Below, one piece after another: positions 45,640 through 55,000 of a stretch of DNA of 64,000 nt. Position 1 is the stretch's first letter. Each line of letters begins with the position of its first letter. This stretch comes from VRUE01 sp963698085. GTDB taxonomy: Bacteria; Actinomycetota; Thermoleophilia; Solirubrobacterales; 70-9. Under the pieces are notes generated by a model. It was given only the letters and a program-made list of their open reading frames with translations, was not told the DNA's origin and searched no databases. Made by a program: the position numbers and the translations under genes. The stretch is taken from NCBI GenBank assembly GCA_963698085.1, contig OY969122.1, positions 1,364,001 through 1,428,000 on the forward strand. Reading direction: 5' to 3'.

Positions 45640-47783
45640 TTCCCGGCAGCCGCGCCGCCACCGACATCGCCGCCGCCTCCGTATGCGGGCGGAGGTGGCG
45701 GGACCGGGGTCGGTTCCTGGCCGGCGCCGGGGGCATAGGCATCGGGGTCATAGCCGCCCGTCGCTTCCTTGCCCAATCGCTCCGCTTCGCTTTCGCCTTC
45801 CCCGTCTTCGGCTTCAAAATCGGAATCGGGACCGTCACTGCTCGGGGCGGCAGCGGTGAACGAGCCGTAGTACGGCGCCCAGCTGATCGGCTTCCTCGGC
45901 TCGTTGAATTCCTCGCAGGGGACTTCGGCGTTGGCGTAGAGCGAGTGCCAGATGTCGGCCGGGAAGGCGCCGCCGAAGACGGTCGTCCCGTGGACGCTGG
46001 TCATTTCGATCTCGTTGGACTCGGGGTAGCCAACCCAGACCGCCGTCGCCAGGTTGGGCTGGAATCCGGCGAACCAGGCGTCGGTGTAGTTGTCGGTCGT
46101 CCCGGTCTTGCCGCCCTGGCCCGGGCAGCCGGTGTAGGCAGCGGTGCCGGTGCCTTCGGTGATGTTGTCGTGCAGCAGCCGCCAGACCTCGTAGGCGACC
46201 GCTTCGGGCACGACCCGCCGCGGCTCGGGGCGCTGCGGCTCATCCACGCGCCCGCCCGGGAAGACCACCCGCTCGATCGCGATCGGCTTGCGATGGATGC
46301 CGCCGGCGGCGAGGGTCGCGTAGGCGTCAGCCATCTCCAGCGGCGAGACGCCGATCCGCAGGCCGCCGATCCCCTCGGCGGGGATGCCGTCGAGGGGACT
46401 TTCGATCCCCATCGACTTCGCCGTCGCTTTCACCTGCCGTGGCCCGACGTCGAGGTCGAGCTGGGCGAAGACGGTGTTGTCGGAGGCGACGGTTGCCTGC
46501 TGCAGGTTGACCCTGCCCAGGTAGCCCTCGTCGGCGGTCGCCACCTCCCAGTGCCCCCACTCAGGCAGATCGAGGTCCAGCGGTTTCGAGGTGTAGTAGG
46601 TGGAGTAGGGATCGATCCCCTGCTTGATCGCCGTGGTCAGGACGAAGGTCTTGAAGGTCGAGCCGGGCTGGCGGTGGCCCTGGGCCGCGAGGTTGAACTT
46701 GCTCTGCTCGTAGTAAGAGCTGGAGACCATCGCCTCTACGTGGCCGTTGCGGGGATCGACCGAGACCAGGGCCGAGGAGGGGTCTTCGGAGTAGGGAAGG
46801 GCGGAGCGCATCCCTTCCAGCCCGATCTCCTGCAGCCGTGGGTCGATCGTCGTCTGGACCTCGAGGCTGCCGTTGCGGACCGTCTCGGCCCCGTAGGCCT
46901 CGATCAGCTTGTCTTCGACGTAGTCGAAGAAGTAGGGATCGCGCTTGTCGAAGTAACCCTCATCGAGGTTCAGGCCGAGGCCGCGCCGCTGGCCTTGCCT
47001 GGCTCGCTCGCGCGAGACGTAGCCGAGGTTGGCCATCTTCGCGAGGACGGCATTGCGCCTGGCGAGGGCCGCATTGGGGTTGAGCACAGGGTTGTATTCG
47101 GAGGGTGCCTGCGGCAGGCCGGCCAGCAGCGCCGCCCCCTCGAGGGAAAGCTTTTGGACCGGCCTGGAGAAGTAGATCTTTGCGGCGGCCCCGACGCCGA
47201 CCGCCGTGCTGCCGTCGATCGTCCCGTAGGAGGCGGTGTTGAGGTACTGGTCGAGGATCTCGCGCCGCGAGTGGCGCTCGGCGTACTCGATCGCCAACTC
47301 CGCCTCGATGATCTTGCGCTCGAGGTCACGCGCCGGGTTGCGGATGCAGAGGTTGCGGACGAGCTGTTGGGTGATCGTCGAGCCCCCCTCGACCGTCCGG
47401 CCCGCCTCGAGGTTCTTCAGCGCGGCGCGGGCGATCGCCTCGGGGTCGATGCCGCCGTGCTCGTAGAAGCGCTCGTCCTCGATTGCGACGGTGGCGCGCT
47501 GGAGGCTCTTGGGGATGCGGTCAATCGGGACCGGCGCCCGCGCAATGTCGGAGCGGACAGTGCCGAGCTTGCTGCCGTCGCCGGCGTAGATCGTCGTGTT
47601 GCCGCGCTTGTCGACCGGTTTGCAGGCGGCGAGTGAGGGGGCCTTGGCGGCAACGTCGAGCACCCAGGAGGCGACGCCGATGACGCCGATCGCGAGCAGG
47701 GCGAAGACGCCGAAGCCGACGAGGAGGATCTTGGCGCCCGCGCCTCCCCGGTGACGCTGACGTCGACGACTGCGTTGCGTCAT
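45636..47783 (-). CDS. Class A penicillin-binding protein
   Basis: A 715-residue bifunctional wall synthase. After a cytoplasmic Arg-rich start and one membrane helix (about 19-40), the GT51 domain carries the catalytic Glu in EDERFYEHGG (about 102) and GGSTITQQLVRN. The transpeptidase has STFK (Ser375-Lys378), SDN (434-436) and KTGTTD (559-564). A Gly/Pro-rich tail follows and probably is disordered. It shares an operon with the mannosyltransferase gene. Confidence 0.95.
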   Translation of the reverse strand: MTQRSRRRQRHRGGAGAKILLVGFGVFALLAIGVIGVASWVLDVAAKAPSLAACKPVDKRGNTTIYAGDGSKLGTVRSDIARAPVPIDRIPKSLQRATVAIEDERFYEHGGIDPEAIARAALKNLEAGRTVEGGSTITQQLVRNLCIRNPARDLERKIIEAELAIEYAERHSRREILDQYLNTASYGTIDGSTAVGVGAAAKIYFSRPVQKLSLEGAALLAGLPQAPSEYNPVLNPNAALARRNAVLAKMANLGYVSRERARQGQRRGLGLNLDEGYFDKRDPYFFDYVEDKLIEAYGAETVRNGSLEVQTTIDPRLQEIGLEGMRSALPYSEDPSSALVSVDPRNGHVEAMVSSSYYEQSKFNLAAQGHRQPGSTFKTFVLTTAIKQGIDPYSTYYTSKPLDLDLPEWGHWEVATADEGYLGRVNLQQATVASDNTVFAQLDLDVGPRQVKATAKSMGIESPLDGIPAEGIGGLRIGVSPLEMADAYATLAAGGIHRKPIAIERVVFPGGRVDEPQRPEPRRVVPEAVAYEVWRLLHDNITEGTGTAAYTGCPGQGGKTGTTDNYTDAWFAGFQPNLATAVWVGYPESNEIEMTSVHGTTVFGGAFPADIWHSLYANAEVPCEEFNEPRKPISWAPYYGSFTAAAPSSDGPDSDFEAEDGEGESEAERLGKEATGGYDPDAYAPGAGQEPTPVPPPPPAYGGGGDVGGGAAAGN

Positions 47784-47814
47784 GCGAAAAAGCGTACTTC
47801 GCTTGGGATCGGGC

Positions 47815-48231
47815 TCAGGCCTGCGTGTCGGCGGTGGAGAGGTTGTGGACGACCCCCTCGACCAGGAGTTGGTTGGGGATCACCACCGAGGTGCCGTCGC
47901 CGGGGTCGACGTAGGTGTAGGAGAGGGTGATGTCGAGGACGCGGCCCTCGACTTCGTCGAAGGCAATGCGGTCGCCGATCTTGATCGGCTGCGAGATCGC
48001 CAGCTGCACGCCGGCGACCGTGTTGGCGATCGTGTGCTGGGCGGCGAAGCCGATGATCGCGGCGAGCACCGCGGTCGAGGCGAGGATGCCGGTGGCGAGG
48101 CGCTCGAGCTCGGTGAACTGGGCGATCGCGATCGCCGCCACGACGACGAAGACGGTCACGATCGCCAGCCGGCGCAGGAAGCGCAGACGGGTCTTGGTGG
48201 ACCGCGAGACCTGGGAAACTGCCGGCGTCAT
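47815..48231 (-). CDS. Short MscS-like mechanosensitive channel protein
   Basis: A 138-residue protein with two membrane helices and the MscS core (LERLATGILASTAVLAAIIG pore helix with IIGFAAQHTIANTVAG, then QPIKIGDRIAFDEVEGRVLDI). The usual C-terminal alpha-beta domain is missing: the chain stops after VVIPNQLLVEGVVHNLS. This is roughly half of standard MscS length. It could be a short homolog or a truncated one. The gene is 31 bases from the PBP start. Confidence 0.8.
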   Translation of the reverse strand: MTPAVSQVSRSTKTRLRFLRRLAIVTVFVVVAAIAIAQFTELERLATGILASTAVLAAIIGFAAQHTIANTVAGVQLAISQPIKIGDRIAFDEVEGRVLDITLSYTYVDPGDGTSVVIPNQLLVEGVVHNLSTADTQA

Positions 48232-48253
48232 GGAGGCAAAGCTACCTACCGCG

Positions 48254-48946
48254 ATGCCGGTCGAGGATCTGCCGGGGGGCCGCGCGACCTTTCCTTACTC
48301 CAACTGGGGGCCGGGGATGGCGATCGCCGCCCTGCTGGTCGCGCTCAGCGCCCAGGTCTTCCTGGCGGTGCCGATCGCGATCGTCGATGGCACCTCCGAC
48401 GAAGACTTCAGCACCGGTGCGAGCGTTGTCCTGCAGCTGCTGGGGGCGGCGACCTTTATCCTCGCGCCGCTCGCCGTCGCCTCGATGCGCGGCACCGACC
48501 TCGCCCTGGCGCTGTGGCGGCTCGGCGTGCAGCGCTTTCGCCGCTCGGCCTGGCTGTGGATGCTGGCGGCGATCGGCGCCTACCTCGTCTTTGCCGCCGT
48601 CTACGTGGCGCTTGTCGGCGAACCCGAACAGGAAGACATCGCCGACGCCTTCGGCCCCTGGCCGCTGCAAATCCTGCTGATCGTCTTCGCGGCCGCGATC
48701 AGCGAGGAGATCTGCTTCCGCGGCATGCTCTTCGGCGGTCTGCGGGAGCGCCTGCCGCTCTGGGCGGCGGGGCTGATCAGCGCCGCGATCTTCGGCGGCC
48801 TGCACGCCTTCACCGGCCCCACCGCCGTCCCCCCGCTGATCGCCTTCGGCTTCATCCTCTGCCTGCTCTACGAGAAAACCGGCTCCATCGTGCCCGGGAT
48901 CATCCTGCACATGCTCAACAACTCGGTGGCGTTGATCGGGCAGTAG
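48254..48946 (+). CDS. CPBP-family intramembrane metalloprotease
   Basis: A 230-residue membrane protein of the CPBP (Abi/CAAX) group. Catalytic residues are visible: Glu151-Glu152-x-x-x-Arg156 in ISEEICFRG, His184 in FGGLHAF and His219/Asn222 in IILHMLNN. Such proteases act on membrane substrates. The ATG at 48254 is chosen. An ATG at 48230 would overlap the divergent MscS-like gene. Confidence 0.88.
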   Translation: MPVEDLPGGRATFPYSNWGPGMAIAALLVALSAQVFLAVPIAIVDGTSDEDFSTGASVVLQLLGAATFILAPLAVASMRGTDLALALWRLGVQRFRRSAWLWMLAAIGAYLVFAAVYVALVGEPEQEDIADAFGPWPLQILLIVFAAAISEEICFRGMLFGGLRERLPLWAAGLISAAIFGGLHAFTGPTAVPPLIAFGFILCLLYEKTGSIVPGIILHMLNNSVALIGQ

Positions 48947-48970
48947 CGGCGAACGGTTCCGCAAAAGAAA

Positions 48971-48990
48971 CGGCCCGCACATGCGGGCCG
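48971..48990 (+). terminator. Hairpin after the CPBP gene
   Basis: Eight-pair stem CGGCCCGC / GCGGGCCG with a four-base loop, 25 bases after the stop. No T run follows, so termination strength is uncertain. Confidence 0.55.
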
Positions 48991-48995
48991 GATCA

Positions 48996-49139
48996 GTGAG
49001 CTGCCATCAGGCAGCAGCAAATGATTGACAACCGCCACAACCGTACCACGACAGAATTCGAACTAGCTGAGACACGAAGCCTGGGCGCAAGCCTCGAACT
49101 TGTGATTGTCAATCATTTGCCGCCACCTGGCAGCTTCAC
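48996..49139. repeat. Imperfect long inverted repeat upstream of the L,D-transpeptidase gene
   Basis: Arms of about 35 bases share a perfect 15-bp core, GCAAATGATTGACAA (49017-49031) and its complement (49106-49120), with partial matches outside it including GCTGCCA / TGGCAGC. The central 75 bases have no gene. The remaining 49140-49263 has an AT-richer part that may hold the promoter of the next gene, but no clear boxes were seen. Confidence 0.65.
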
Positions 49140-49263
49140 CCTCCGCTGCCGGCGACCGTAGCCGAGGAATCCGCTATTTCAAGCCATGTTTCACAACTTT
49201 TACAGACAATTGACTGAGCTGTAACAAAGTCGTGACGTTCGGTCAACCGGGGCATCCGCAAGA

Positions 49264-50217
49264 ATGCCTGAGCCGATGAATCGCCGTCTCGTCCTTGCTC
49301 TCGTTCTCGTAGCCCTGCTGGCGCTTCCTGCCGCCGCCGCGGCGGCGGCGCGGGACGCGACGGTGAAGATCACCCACATCGGGCACCTCAACGACGGCAA
49401 GGCGCGGATCTACAGCACCGTGCCGGCGATCGGCACGGTCAAGCCCTTCGTCGCCGGGCAGAAGGTCGACGTCAACTTCTACCTCGACGGCCGCCGGGTC
49501 CAGCACCAGAAGGTGAAGCTGAGCAAGGGCAAGCGCGGCACCGGGGTCTTCCGGGCGAAGATCCGCGTCGAGGAGGGTGGCAAGTACGCGGTCAGCGCCA
49601 AGCACGTTGCGACCGCGGCGCTCGGCGCAGACAGCACCGTGCGCAAGAGCTGGAAGGTCAGCTTCCCCGCCCTGCACCAGGGCCAGTGCGGCGACGTCGT
49701 CGTCGGCTTCAAGAAGGCGATGCGCAAACTCGGCTACATCGCCAACAGCGGCCGCTGCTTCGGCGGCAAGACGGCCCGCGGCGTGCTCGCCTACCGCAAA
49801 GTCAACGGCATGACCCGCAGCATGCGCGCCGGCAAGGGCCTGGTCAAGCGCGTCTTCTCCGGTCGCGGCGGCTACCGCATGCGCCATCCTGGCGCCGGCC
49901 GCCACGTCGAGGCCCCGCTAGGCAAGCAGGTGCTCGTCTTCGCCAAGGGTGACAAGCCCTACGCGATCTACCCGATCTCCTCGGGCACGTCCGCAACCCC
50001 AACTGTCACCGGCCACTTCCAGTTCATCCGCACCGAACCGGGCTACAACTCGCACGGGATGTACTACTCCTGGTACTTCTACGGCGGCTACGCCGTGCAC
50101 GGCTACGAATCGGTTCCCGACTACCCGGCGAGCCACGGCTGCCTACGCACCTTCATCGCCGACCAGCCCGAGATCTACAACCGCATCCAGTTCGGCGAAG
50201 ACATCTTCGTCTTCTGA
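49264..50217 (+). CDS. Secreted L,D-transpeptidase (YkuD domain)
   Basis: A 317-residue wall enzyme that forms 3-3 crosslinks. A signal peptide of about 28 residues is followed by an Ig-like or beta domain (about 30-135), then a short domain with conserved Cys142 and Cys165 (peptidoglycan-binding-like: GFKKAMRKLGY), then the YkuD domain. Catalytic residues are His279 in AVHGY and Cys293 in SHGCLR. No beta-lactam-binding SxxK motif is present, as expected. Confidence 0.93.
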   Translation: MPEPMNRRLVLALVLVALLALPAAAAAAARDATVKITHIGHLNDGKARIYSTVPAIGTVKPFVAGQKVDVNFYLDGRRVQHQKVKLSKGKRGTGVFRAKIRVEEGGKYAVSAKHVATAALGADSTVRKSWKVSFPALHQGQCGDVVVGFKKAMRKLGYIANSGRCFGGKTARGVLAYRKVNGMTRSMRAGKGLVKRVFSGRGGYRMRHPGAGRHVEAPLGKQVLVFAKGDKPYAIYPISSGTSATPTVTGHFQFIRTEPGYNSHGMYYSWYFYGGYAVHGYESVPDYPASHGCLRTFIADQPEIYNRIQFGEDIFVF

Positions 50218-50314
50218 GGGTGTGTGACGCTGCGCATATCGGCGTCCTCGGTCGCTCGCGTGCAGAGCACGCCACGCTCCCTGCGTCCTTGATCTGCTTG
50301 GTCACACACCCTCA
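50215..50314. repeat. Inverted repeat with internal hairpin (REP-like)
   Basis: Perfect 14-bp arms (TGAGGGTGTGTGAC at 50215-50228 and its complement at 50301-50314) enclose 72 bases. The inner part has GCGTGC / GCACGC around AGA. The stop codon of the L,D-transpeptidase is part of the first arm. The element lies between the two plus-strand genes and may be a terminator or a mobile repeat. Confidence 0.65.
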
Positions 50315-50322
50315 GTCGGCCT

Positions 50323-50889
50323 GTGGCTGATCTCGACGCTGCCAAGCGCATTCTCCTCGCCGAGCTGCGCGAGCATTCGCTGATCGTCGGCGAGGTGACG
50401 CTCTCGAGCGGCGCGACGGCGCAGTACTACGTTGACGCGCGGCGGGCGCTGCTGCGGCCCGCCGGCTTCCGCGCCGCCGGCGAGCTGATCGCCGCCGCCG
50501 CCGTCGAGGCGGGGGCGAGCGCTGTCGGGGGTCCGGCGACGGCGGCGATCCCACCTTCTTGCGCCGCCCTGGCGGTACCAGCCGGCGACGAGCTCGTCGG
50601 CTTCTTCGTCCGCGGCGAGCGCAAGCAGCACGGCCTGCAGCGGTGGGTCGAGGGCCCGGTGAACGAGGGTGCCAAGGTGCTCGTAGTCGAGGACACCGTC
50701 ACCAGCGGCGGCTCCACTGTGAGGGCGATCGAGAAGATCAAGGAGCAAGGCCTCGAGCCCGTCTCCGTGGTCGCCGTCGTCGACCGCCTGGCAGGTGGCG
50801 GCGAGGCGATCGAAGCGGCCTCGGCCGCCCCCTACCGGGCCCTCGTCACGATCGACGAGCTGTACCCGGACCGCCCCGACCGCGGCTGA
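50323..50889 (+). CDS. pyrE: Orotate phosphoribosyltransferase
   Basis: A 188-residue enzyme joining orotate and PRPP to form OMP. The PRPP motif is VLVVEDTVTSGGST, the N-terminal region has GEVTLSSGATAQYYVDAR, and GFFVRGERKQHG carries the Arg/Lys loop. The GTG start lies eight bases after the inverted repeat. It is not in a pyrimidine operon here. Confidence 0.93.
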   Translation: MADLDAAKRILLAELREHSLIVGEVTLSSGATAQYYVDARRALLRPAGFRAAGELIAAAAVEAGASAVGGPATAAIPPSCAALAVPAGDELVGFFVRGERKQHGLQRWVEGPVNEGAKVLVVEDTVTSGGSTVRAIEKIKEQGLEPVSVVAVVDRLAGGGEAIEAASAAPYRALVTIDELYPDRPDRG

Positions 50890-51014
50890 GCTGTAGGGGC
50901 CTAGCGTTGCGGCATACCCACCGGGTACCCAGGGCGAAGCCGCATTCCCATGCGCTAATCGGCGCTGATGATGCTCGCCGCGAAACAGAGCGCTTTCTTT
51001 CAAAAACGCAACCC

Positions 51015-51043
51015 TTGACATTAAAAAGGTCTCTGTTTACAGT
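51015..51043 (+). promoter_or_regulatory. Sigma70-type promoter of the collagen-like gene
   Basis: TTGACA at 51015-51020, 17-base spacer, TACAGT at 51038-51043. This is near-consensus for a housekeeping sigma factor and lies in an AT-rich island inside GC-rich DNA. The leader to the ATG at 51167 would be about 115 bases, ending with an AAGGAGAAG ribosome site. The rest of the 50890-51014 gap shows no gene. Confidence 0.7.
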
Positions 51044-51166
51044 CTTGCGAGTCCGTTGTTTCAAAGACGGGCAGGGACTTACCAACAGGGACAACCGAGC
51101 TTCACGGGAGCCGCCAAGGGAAAGCGGCCGGCAGAGGGGCTCACGGGACAAGGAGAAGAGATCTAG

Positions 51167-52000
51167 ATGCTCTCGCCACTACGCAACCGCTTCGGCATCC
51201 CGGGCGTCATCTCGGTGATCGCCCTGGTGTTCGCCATGTTGGGCGGCGCCTACGCAGCTTCAAACGACGACGGCTCGGGCTCGAAGGCCTCCGCCTCGGC
51301 CAAAGGCAAACCAGGCCCGCGTGGCCCCAGGGGCAAACCAGGCCCCGCAGGTCCGGCAGGCCCGCAGGGTCCGGCAGGCCCCGCCGGCGCCAAGGGGGAT
51401 AAGGGCGACACCGGCGCCGCGGGCTCCAACGGCTCAAACGGAGCTGCAGGTGCAACCGGCGCCACCGGCCCAACCGGCAAAACCGGCGCTACGGGCTCGC
51501 CGTGGACCGCTGGCGGATTTCTACCAACCGGCGAGACGCTAACTGGCACCTGGGGCGCCACCAGGGGCACCGCCGGCCCCGTTACGGCACCTATTCCCTT
51601 CACTCTACCGCTGGAAGACGACCCCGAAGCGTTCTACGTCTCGCTGAACTACGAAAACGCCCAAGCGCACGAAACCAGCGAAGTGGAAGAAATTTTGGAA
51701 GACGCTGCGGAACACGGCTGTCCCGGCTTCGACAATGGTGTTCCTCTTGCGGATCCCGGCAAACTTTGCGTTTACGGGAGCTTCGAGTTGAACATCCAAC
51801 CGTCCACCGCCTCCGGAAACGCAACGCTCCTGCCAGCTGTCAATTTCTCAGAACAGAAGATCTATTCCGGTGGCGGCCAGGAGCCTAGAGCGAACGGAAG
51901 CGGCATGGAGGCAGGCGTCGGCCCAGTGGGAATGGCACTCTTCATGAACTGCATAGCGGCTTGCGAAGGAAGAGGTGTATGGGCGGTTACTGCTCCTTGA
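51167..52000 (+). CDS. Secreted collagen-like protein
   Basis: A 277-residue exported protein. After a signal peptide (about 1-32) and a Ser/Lys-rich spacer, residues about 46-112 are Gly-X-Y triplets (KGKPGPRGPRGKPGPAGPAG onward), predicted to form a collagen triple helix. It begins with Pro-rich triplets and turns into Ala/Asn/Thr-rich ones. The C-terminal 165 residues form a globular domain with a few cysteines, which may trimerise or bind a ligand. It may be a surface fibre. It has its own strong promoter and a strong hairpin after it. Confidence 0.9.
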   Translation: MLSPLRNRFGIPGVISVIALVFAMLGGAYAASNDDGSGSKASASAKGKPGPRGPRGKPGPAGPAGPQGPAGPAGAKGDKGDTGAAGSNGSNGAAGATGATGPTGKTGATGSPWTAGGFLPTGETLTGTWGATRGTAGPVTAPIPFTLPLEDDPEAFYVSLNYENAQAHETSEVEEILEDAAEHGCPGFDNGVPLADPGKLCVYGSFELNIQPSTASGNATLLPAVNFSEQKIYSGGGQEPRANGSGMEAGVGPVGMALFMNCIAACEGRGVWAVTAP

Positions 52001-52016
52001 TGTGCTGGAGTCAAGC

Positions 52017-52056
52017 ATTCACCTCAAGGCAATTCCCACTTTGCCTTGAGGTGAAT
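52017..52056 (+). terminator. Strong hairpin after the collagen-like gene
   Basis: A perfect 16-bp stem (ATTCACCTCAAGGCAA / TTGCCTTGAGGTGAAT) with an eight-base loop begins 16 bases after the stop. No T run follows. It overlaps the possible GTG start (52051) of the next gene. Confidence 0.6.
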
Positions 52057-55000
52057 CATGGCCACCGCCGCGTTCAGTCACATGCTGAGAGCACAAGGCT
52101 AAACCCTACTATCACTGAGCGCATACGGTCGGGAAAGAGTTTCGGCACGTCCACCGTTTTGGCCGCCATTTTCATAGTCGGGCTTTGTCTTGCCTCCGGC
52201 GCCCAGGGCCACGCGGTGGTCTGCTCGGCGGGGACCGGCCCCGGCCAGTGCCTCAACCCGCAGGGCATCGCAGTGGATGCGGGAATCAAACGCCTCTACG
52301 TCGCCAACACCGGCAGCAACCGTGTCAACGTCTTCAACGCCGACACCGGCGCCTTCCTCGAAGCTTTCGGCAGCCCCGGCTCGGGTCCCGGCCAGTTCAG
52401 CGGGCCTGCCAAGGTTGCCGTCGATCCTTCCTCGCACGATATTTACGTGGTCGATCTTGGCAACCTGCGGGTGCAGAAGTTCGACGAAGACGGTGACTTC
52501 ATCCTCACCTTCGGTGGCGGTGTGAATAAAACCACGGGTGGTGACGTCTGCGCGACGGCTTCGGGTAACATTTGTGGTACCGGGTCCAACGACGAAGGGG
52601 AAGGGGAATTCTCTTCGACGATCCTTTCCGGCATCTTCATCGCCGTCGGCCCCGTCGGCGTCGTCTACGTCGTCGACAGCCTGCCGGCCCTTCCCGGCGG
52701 GAAAATCAGGTACCGGCTACAGCGGTTTGAACCCGACGGAACGGTGATCTCGTCCCAGCGCATCCTCTTCGAGGGCGGCAGGGCAACGGCGCTGGCGATC
52801 GAGTCGACCGGAAAGTTTTGGGTAGCCAGCGAAGGAACTGAAGCGGGAATGCGTAAGTACGAAATCGATGGCACGAAAATTGGGGAAATCCTCGAGACCA
52901 ACATTTCGGCACTGGCGGTTGATCCCGAAGACGGCCTTTTGTCGGCCAGCCGTTCCCAAGGCGTAGGCATAAGACAGGGCATCGCCGAATACGAATCGCC
53001 AGCGGACACAGCGGCCACGATCCGGCGCTGCTTCGCCTACGGCGCCAGCCTGAGCAGCATAAGAGGCCTCGGGCTCCACTCCTCTGCCAGCGGCGACATC
53101 TTCATTAGCGAGGAGGGCAATTCGAGCATAGGCAGCCGCGTTCTCCACCTCGACTTCCCCCCGCCGGGCCCGATCGTCTTGCCCCAAGCCTGCAAAGCTA
53201 ACCCCCTCGGCAACACCAAAGCCACGCTTCAAGCCGAGGTCAACCCCGAGGGCAAAGCGACCACCACCCACTTCGAATACATCACCGAGGCCGACTACCT
53301 CGCCAACGGCAACAGCTTCAGCGGGCCCGACCCGGCAACCTCGACCCCCGAGAGCGCCTCGATCGGCTCCGACTTCAGCCTGCACAAAGCAAGCGCCGGC
53401 ATCGGCACCCCCGAGCCGCTGGTCCCCGAGACCGAATACCGCTGCCGCGTGGTGGCCACCAACGCCGACGGCAGCTCCACCGGCCCCGAAGGGTCCTTCA
53501 CCACCCTGGAGCCACTTGAAATAGGCGCGACCTGGGCCTCTGAGGTGGGAGCCGAAACGGCGACCCTGAACGCGACCGTCAACCCGCTAGGCGTCCCCTC
53601 GACCACCGGCTACTTCCAGTACGTCGATGAAGCGGCCTACCTGAAAGACACAGCCGAACTGGGCCCCGAGCACGGCTTTGACCACGCGACCAAAGCCCCC
53701 GCGGGAGAACCGATCGACTTCGGCGCCGGCGAAGCCTTCAAAGCCGGCTCTGCCCAGATCGCGGGGCTGGAACCGGGAACCGCCTACCGCTACCGGCTGA
53801 TCGCCACCGACCCGCTGATCGCCACCGACCCCCCGCCCAACGAGGTCTTCGGCCCGACCAAGACCCTGCGCACCTACCGCGCGGGTGAAGGAAGCGGCCT
53901 GCCCGACGGCCGCGCCTGGGAGCTCGTCTCCCCGGCGCAGAAGAACAGCGCCGAGGTGGCGATCCCGGGGCCGGGTGGGGGCCTGCGGACGCCAGAACTC
54001 TACGTCAGGACCCAGGCCTCCTCGCCTTCAGGTGACGCCTTCACCTACACCTCCTGGACCTCCTTCGGGGACCCTGGGGGAGCGCCCGGCACGAGCCAGT
54101 ACCTGGCCCGACGCAGCGCAAACGGCTGGGGAACCGAGAACATCTCCCCCTCGGGCTTCCAGTTCAGCCCCTTGGAGCCCACCTACTTCGGCTTCAGCGA
54201 AGACCTCGCCTTCGCCGGCTTCATGGCGGGCGAACCGCAGACCCCCGAGGCGATTCCCGGCATCGACAACCTCTACCTGCGCGACAACCAAACCGGCGAG
54301 CTGCAGAGCCTCATCCCCGAAGCGCCGAAACTGGGCAAAGGCGAATACTGCTACGCCTACGCCGGTACGAGCGAGGACGGCAGCCGTGCCTTCTTCGCCG
54401 CCTCCGGCGCCTTCCCCTCGACCGGCGCCCCCGAAGGGGAGGGCTTCAACCTCTATGAATGGTCTGAGGCCGAAGGGCTGAAGCTCTTGAGCCTGCTGCC
54501 GGGAGAGGCCCCAGCCGCGCCCAACTCCAAAACCACCTTCGGAGCGCAGGGCGGGCACTGCGAAACGGGCAGGAAGCGCCCGGCGATCTCCACCGACGGC
54601 TCACGCGCCTTTTGGACCTACGTGCCGAAAACCGGCGCGACCAGGCTGTTGGTCCGCATCGACGGCACCGAAACCGCCCAGCTCGACCTCAAAGCAGGCG
54701 GGCCGGGCTCCTCAGGCGGCGGCGTCTTCGAAGCGATGAGCGCCGACGGCTCGCTGTCTTACTTCATCGCCCAGAGCAAGCTCACCCCCGGGGCGGGCGA
54801 GGGCGACCTCTACCGCTATGCGCTGCCGGGCAAGACGCTGCAGAACCTCACCTCCGGCCATCCCGAAGAAGCAGACGTCAAAGGCGTGGTCGGCACGAGC
54901 GAGGACGGCTCCCACGTCTACTTCGTCGCCGGCGGCGTCTTGAGCGAAGAGCCCAACGCCGCCGGGCAGGAAGCGATCCCCGGCGAGGCCAACCTCTACC

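Noticed and set aside
48960..49263. A possible c-di-AMP (ydaO-type) riboswitch before the L,D-transpeptidase gene
   Set aside because: Such switches often precede wall-enzyme genes, but I could not find the conserved ydaO core sequences. Only the inverted repeat is supported.
51300..51520. Short tandem repeats that could suggest a CRISPR-like or satellite array
   Set aside because: The repeats are nine-base Gly-X-Y codon triplets of a collagen-like protein, with no constant repeat/variable spacer pattern.
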